The position numbers and the translations under genes were made by a program. Shown one piece after another: positions 5,952-7,756 of a stretch of 7,756 bases of DNA. Source of the stretch: Caldifarciminota bacterium (lineage in GTDB: Bacteria > Hydrothermota > Tepidihabitantia > Tepidihabitantales > Tepidihabitantaceae). The stretch lies in contig CAIVTL010000195.1 of assembly GCA_903908785.1 (NCBI GenBank), positions 1 through 7,756 on the forward strand. The letters are read 5' to 3'. Below the pieces are notes generated by a model. The model did no database searches and was not told the DNA's origin. It saw only the letters and a program-made list of their open reading frames with translations. Every line of letters starts with the position of its first letter. Positions within the stretch are counted from its first letter, which is position 1.

Positions 5952-7756
5952 TCGTTTGACTATCTTCACTACCTGCTCTTCGTCCCGGGTCTGAACCCGG
6001 ACGAGATACACTCCATCGGGCATGCCCGCCAGGTCGAGTTTGACGCCGCGGTCGCCCGGTACCGGTTGCACGCCTCCGTGCGATACGTCGCGCCCCACGG
6101 CGTCGTACACCGAAAGACGCATGTTCTCAATCGGCTGAACGCAGATGACGACCGCGCCGTGCGCGACGCTGGGCATAGCTGTCACGCGCAGCCTCCTTGC
6201 AAGCCGACCACACTCCTCTCTCTCGCCGATACCAGCGAGTACGCTGTCATAAACCGCCACTCCGGCCTCTGACATCGCGGCGTAGACATATGGCTCCCGA
6301 TAGGCGAGTCTGCGCACTAGATACGGTGTCGGCGAGAAGGCAACCGAACGCGGCCGCGTCGGGTCGGAAATGCTGAGGATCTCCATGCCCGAGACCTCGC
6401 CCACCCAGGCCAGTGTGTCGACCAGTACGATGTCGTATCCGCGTGACCTCAGTTGTAGCGCTGCCAGCGGATACGGTGCCGATGGGTTTGCGACGCTGTA
6501 TACCCACAACGACTCGTGCGAGTTCGGGATGAAGGCGAACGTATCTCTGACTGCCAGACCGGCAGCGGTCAACCTGTCTTGGGTCGCGCTCACCACGTAG
6601 GGGCTGTCGGGGTTTGCGACGTTGATGATCCACAGCCCGAACGCACTGACCTCATAGGCCAACGAATCCTGCACGACCAGCCCGAACAGGACGCCGTCAG
6701 TGCTCGTGCAGCTCCCCACCAGCACCGGCTGACGCGGCCGTGCGACGTTGATGACCTGGAACCATGTTTCCTCCGCAGCGAAAACCAGCGTGTCGCGCAA
6801 AACCATGTCCTCGGGGTAGTTGGTTACATCATACCCGCCAACCAACGTGGGTCTGGTCGGGTCCGAGACCGAGACCGACCGGAACTGGGGCACCGGGGTC
6901 CAACCGATGTACGCAAAGGAGTCACGGGCAACCACTGCGTATGACGATGGTCGTACCCCGGGAACGTCGACGTTTCCTAGTTGGCGAGGAGCCGCAGGGT
7001 TGGAGATGTCGAGCACATGCAGGCCGGACCAGAGCCCAGCGACGTAGAGTTTGCTCCCATCCGCAGCGACCTCTTCTGCCAACCCTGTGCTGAACAACAG
7101 CGAGTCAATCTGAGGGGACTGTGGAACGGCCATGTTTATGACTGCCAGCCCGTCGAAGTAGTCCGCCACCAAGGCGTAGTTGAGCGCCGGCACTGCCGCG
7201 ACGCTGTACTCCCATCCTGGCGGGGAAACCGAGCCCACCCGGCGCGGCGCTGCAGGATTCGCGACACTTATCACGTCAAACGCTGGCGAATAGACGACCG
7301 TGTCGCAGGTCGGCGGCATGTAGAGACAGGCGGGCGCGATGCCGCTCAGGCTTCCGACCGGAACCGGCGATGCCGGGTTCTTCACGTTGTAGACTCGGAA
7401 GGTCGAGTCGTACGTCCCGAAGTAGAGCAGCGTGTCCTTGACCCAAATGGAGAGCACGTCAAAGCCCAGTGTTGCGACCCGGTGTGGCGCGGCAGGATTG
7501 GCTACGTCCAAGATGAACAGGCCCGCCTGGTGGCCGAGGTAAGCGTGGCTGCCCGAAACGTAGATGACGTAGCCCGAGTCGGCGCAGGCTCCGAGCCAGC
7601 GCGGACTGGCCGGGTTGGAAACCGAGAAGATGCGTAGCGAATCCCGGCTACTGGTGTAGAGAAGCGTATCCACCACGAAGAAGTCGTACATCAGCGGCTG
7701 GCTGAGCCAGTTGAGCAGGACCGGGTTGCTCAAGTTGCCAATGTCGTAGCACTCGA
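5949..7756 (-). CDS. Large protein C: LVIVD-repeat beta-propeller protein with divergent T9SS-like C terminus (partial, 5' end beyond the right edge)
   Basis: The frame is open from the stop at 5949 to the right edge, giving about 601 visible codons. By alignment with B, about 138 N-terminal residues (signal peptide, N-terminal linker and the first modules) lie outside. A TTG at 7733 is not the start, because the codons upstream of it match the interior of B exactly. The visible part has LVIVD-like modules throughout, including VADYFDGL, and is close to B down to the residues RQPVLVGSC at about 6712. After that it diverges clearly from both A and B but keeps four modules and the same overall layout. 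The C terminus lacks NPTSG and has MPSVAHG instead, yet it keeps V-Y-D-A-V-G-R, L-A-G-M-P-D-G-V-Y-L-V-R-V and a basic KIVKR end. It is therefore probably still a T9SS-type sorting domain of a different subtype. Likely a surface or secreted protein with unknown ligand. Confidence 0.85.
   Translation of the reverse strand, partial: ECYDIGNLSNPVLLNWLSQPLMYDFFVVDTLLYTSSRDSLRIFSVSNPASPRWLGACADSGYVIYVSGSHAYLGHQAGLFILDVANPAAPHRVATLGFDVLSIWVKDTLLYFGTYDSTFRVYNVKNPASPVPVGSLSGIAPACLYMPPTCDTVVYSPAFDVISVANPAAPRRVGSVSPPGWEYSVAAVPALNYALVADYFDGLAVINMAVPQSPQIDSLLFSTGLAEEVAADGSKLYVAGLWSGLHVLDISNPAAPRQLGNVDVPGVRPSSYAVVARDSFAYIGWTPVPQFRSVSVSDPTRPTLVGGYDVTNYPEDMVLRDTLVFAAEETWFQVINVARPRQPVLVGSCTSTDGVLFGLVVQDSLAYEVSAFGLWIINVANPDSPYVVSATQDRLTAAGLAVRDTFAFIPNSHESLWVYSVANPSAPYPLAALQLRSRGYDIVLVDTLAWVGEVSGMEILSISDPTRPRSVAFSPTPYLVRRLAYREPYVYAAMSEAGVAVYDSVLAGIGEREECGRLARRLRVTAMPSVAHGAVVICVQPIENMRLSVYDAVGRDVSHGGVQPVPGDRGVKLDLAGMPDGVYLVRVQTRDEEQVVKIVKR
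6712..7756. repeat. About 1.05-kb diverged direct repeat within large C, partner of 3991-5035
   Basis: Counterpart of 3991-5035. To the left of 6712 large C loses the close match to B at once, while gene layout and module number are kept. Confidence 0.85.

Noticed and set aside
5652..6272. 206-codon open frame on the plus strand
   Set aside because: It runs antisense through small c and the 3' end of large C, has a low-complexity His/Arg-rich translation and no recognisable domain. The coding signal is clearly on the other strand.
6981..7637. 218-codon open frame on the plus strand
   Set aside because: It lies wholly antisense to large C. Similar antisense frames occur at the matching place in large B (4260-4748, 4761-5261), as expected from shadow frames of a GC-rich repeat gene. 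Its composition is rich in Arg, Asp and Val without domain features.
7731..7733. TTG as a possible start of large C
   Set aside because: The codons upstream of it to the window edge stay open and match the interior of large B exactly. No Shine-Dalgarno precedes it and a signal peptide would be missing. The gene is simply cut by the window edge.
1..7756. CRISPR-like or transposon-driven repeat structure
   Set aside because: The regular repeats are coding: protein modules of about 41 residues and 2.7-kb gene cassettes. There are no short palindromic repeats with spacers, no transposase and no terminal inverted repeats that I could see.
1..7756. Promoters, terminators, RNA genes
   Set aside because: Every non-coding gap is 9 nt and filled by a ribosome-binding site. 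I saw no tRNA or rRNA-like stretch. Any promoter must be outside the window or buried in coding sequence, which I cannot support.

Overview
The whole window is one strand-uniform, densely packed tandem array on the minus strand, so transcription runs from high to low coordinates. It holds alternating copies of two gene types: a large gene (about 730-740 codons) for a secreted LVIVD-type beta-propeller protein with a C-terminal type IX secretion (T9SS/Por) sorting-like domain, and a small gene (159-161 codons) for a secreted protein of a family I do not recognise. From upstream to downstream the order is: large C (5' end beyond the right edge, 7756..5949), small c (5939..5460), large B (5450..3249), small b (3239..2754), large A (2744..519), small a (509..24), and the first codons of a fourth large gene (14..1). 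The array continues past both edges.

The packing is very regular. All six gene junctions have exactly 9 nt between the stop codon and the next start codon. At each one the stop is TAG, and it forms the first bases of the next gene's Shine-Dalgarno sequence (TAGGAG or TAGGAGG). Small genes start with ATG and large genes with TTG. I see no room for promoters or terminators, no RNA genes and no mobile elements. The window therefore looks like an internal piece of one long translationally coupled operon, with a repeat unit of about 2.7 kb (2730 bp for unit A, 2706 bp for unit B).

The copies are mosaics of each other. Large B matches large C closely (roughly 90% amino-acid identity by eye) from the start of the visible overlap to about its residue 487, then switches at one point to match large A through to its C terminus. 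The small genes are also patchworks: a and b share their 5' halves, a and c share an identical 3' end, and b and c share a central patch. A 111-bp stretch spanning a small/large junction is identical at 1-111 and 5437-5547, but differs in the copy between them. This pattern fits gene conversion or unequal crossing-over between tandem copies.

Organism: the window is GC-rich (high fifties percent by impression), coding density is near total, and the proteins combine LVIVD repeats with a T9SS-type sorting domain. This suggests a Gram-negative-type bacterium of the FCB superphylum or a candidate phylum with T9SS such as WOR-3/Stahlbacteria. That placement is inference. A plausible reading is that each large protein is exported to the cell surface or medium as a scaffold or adhesin-like double propeller and that each small Cys-containing protein is its co-expressed partner. 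Nothing in the sequence proves that partnership beyond the strict pairing.
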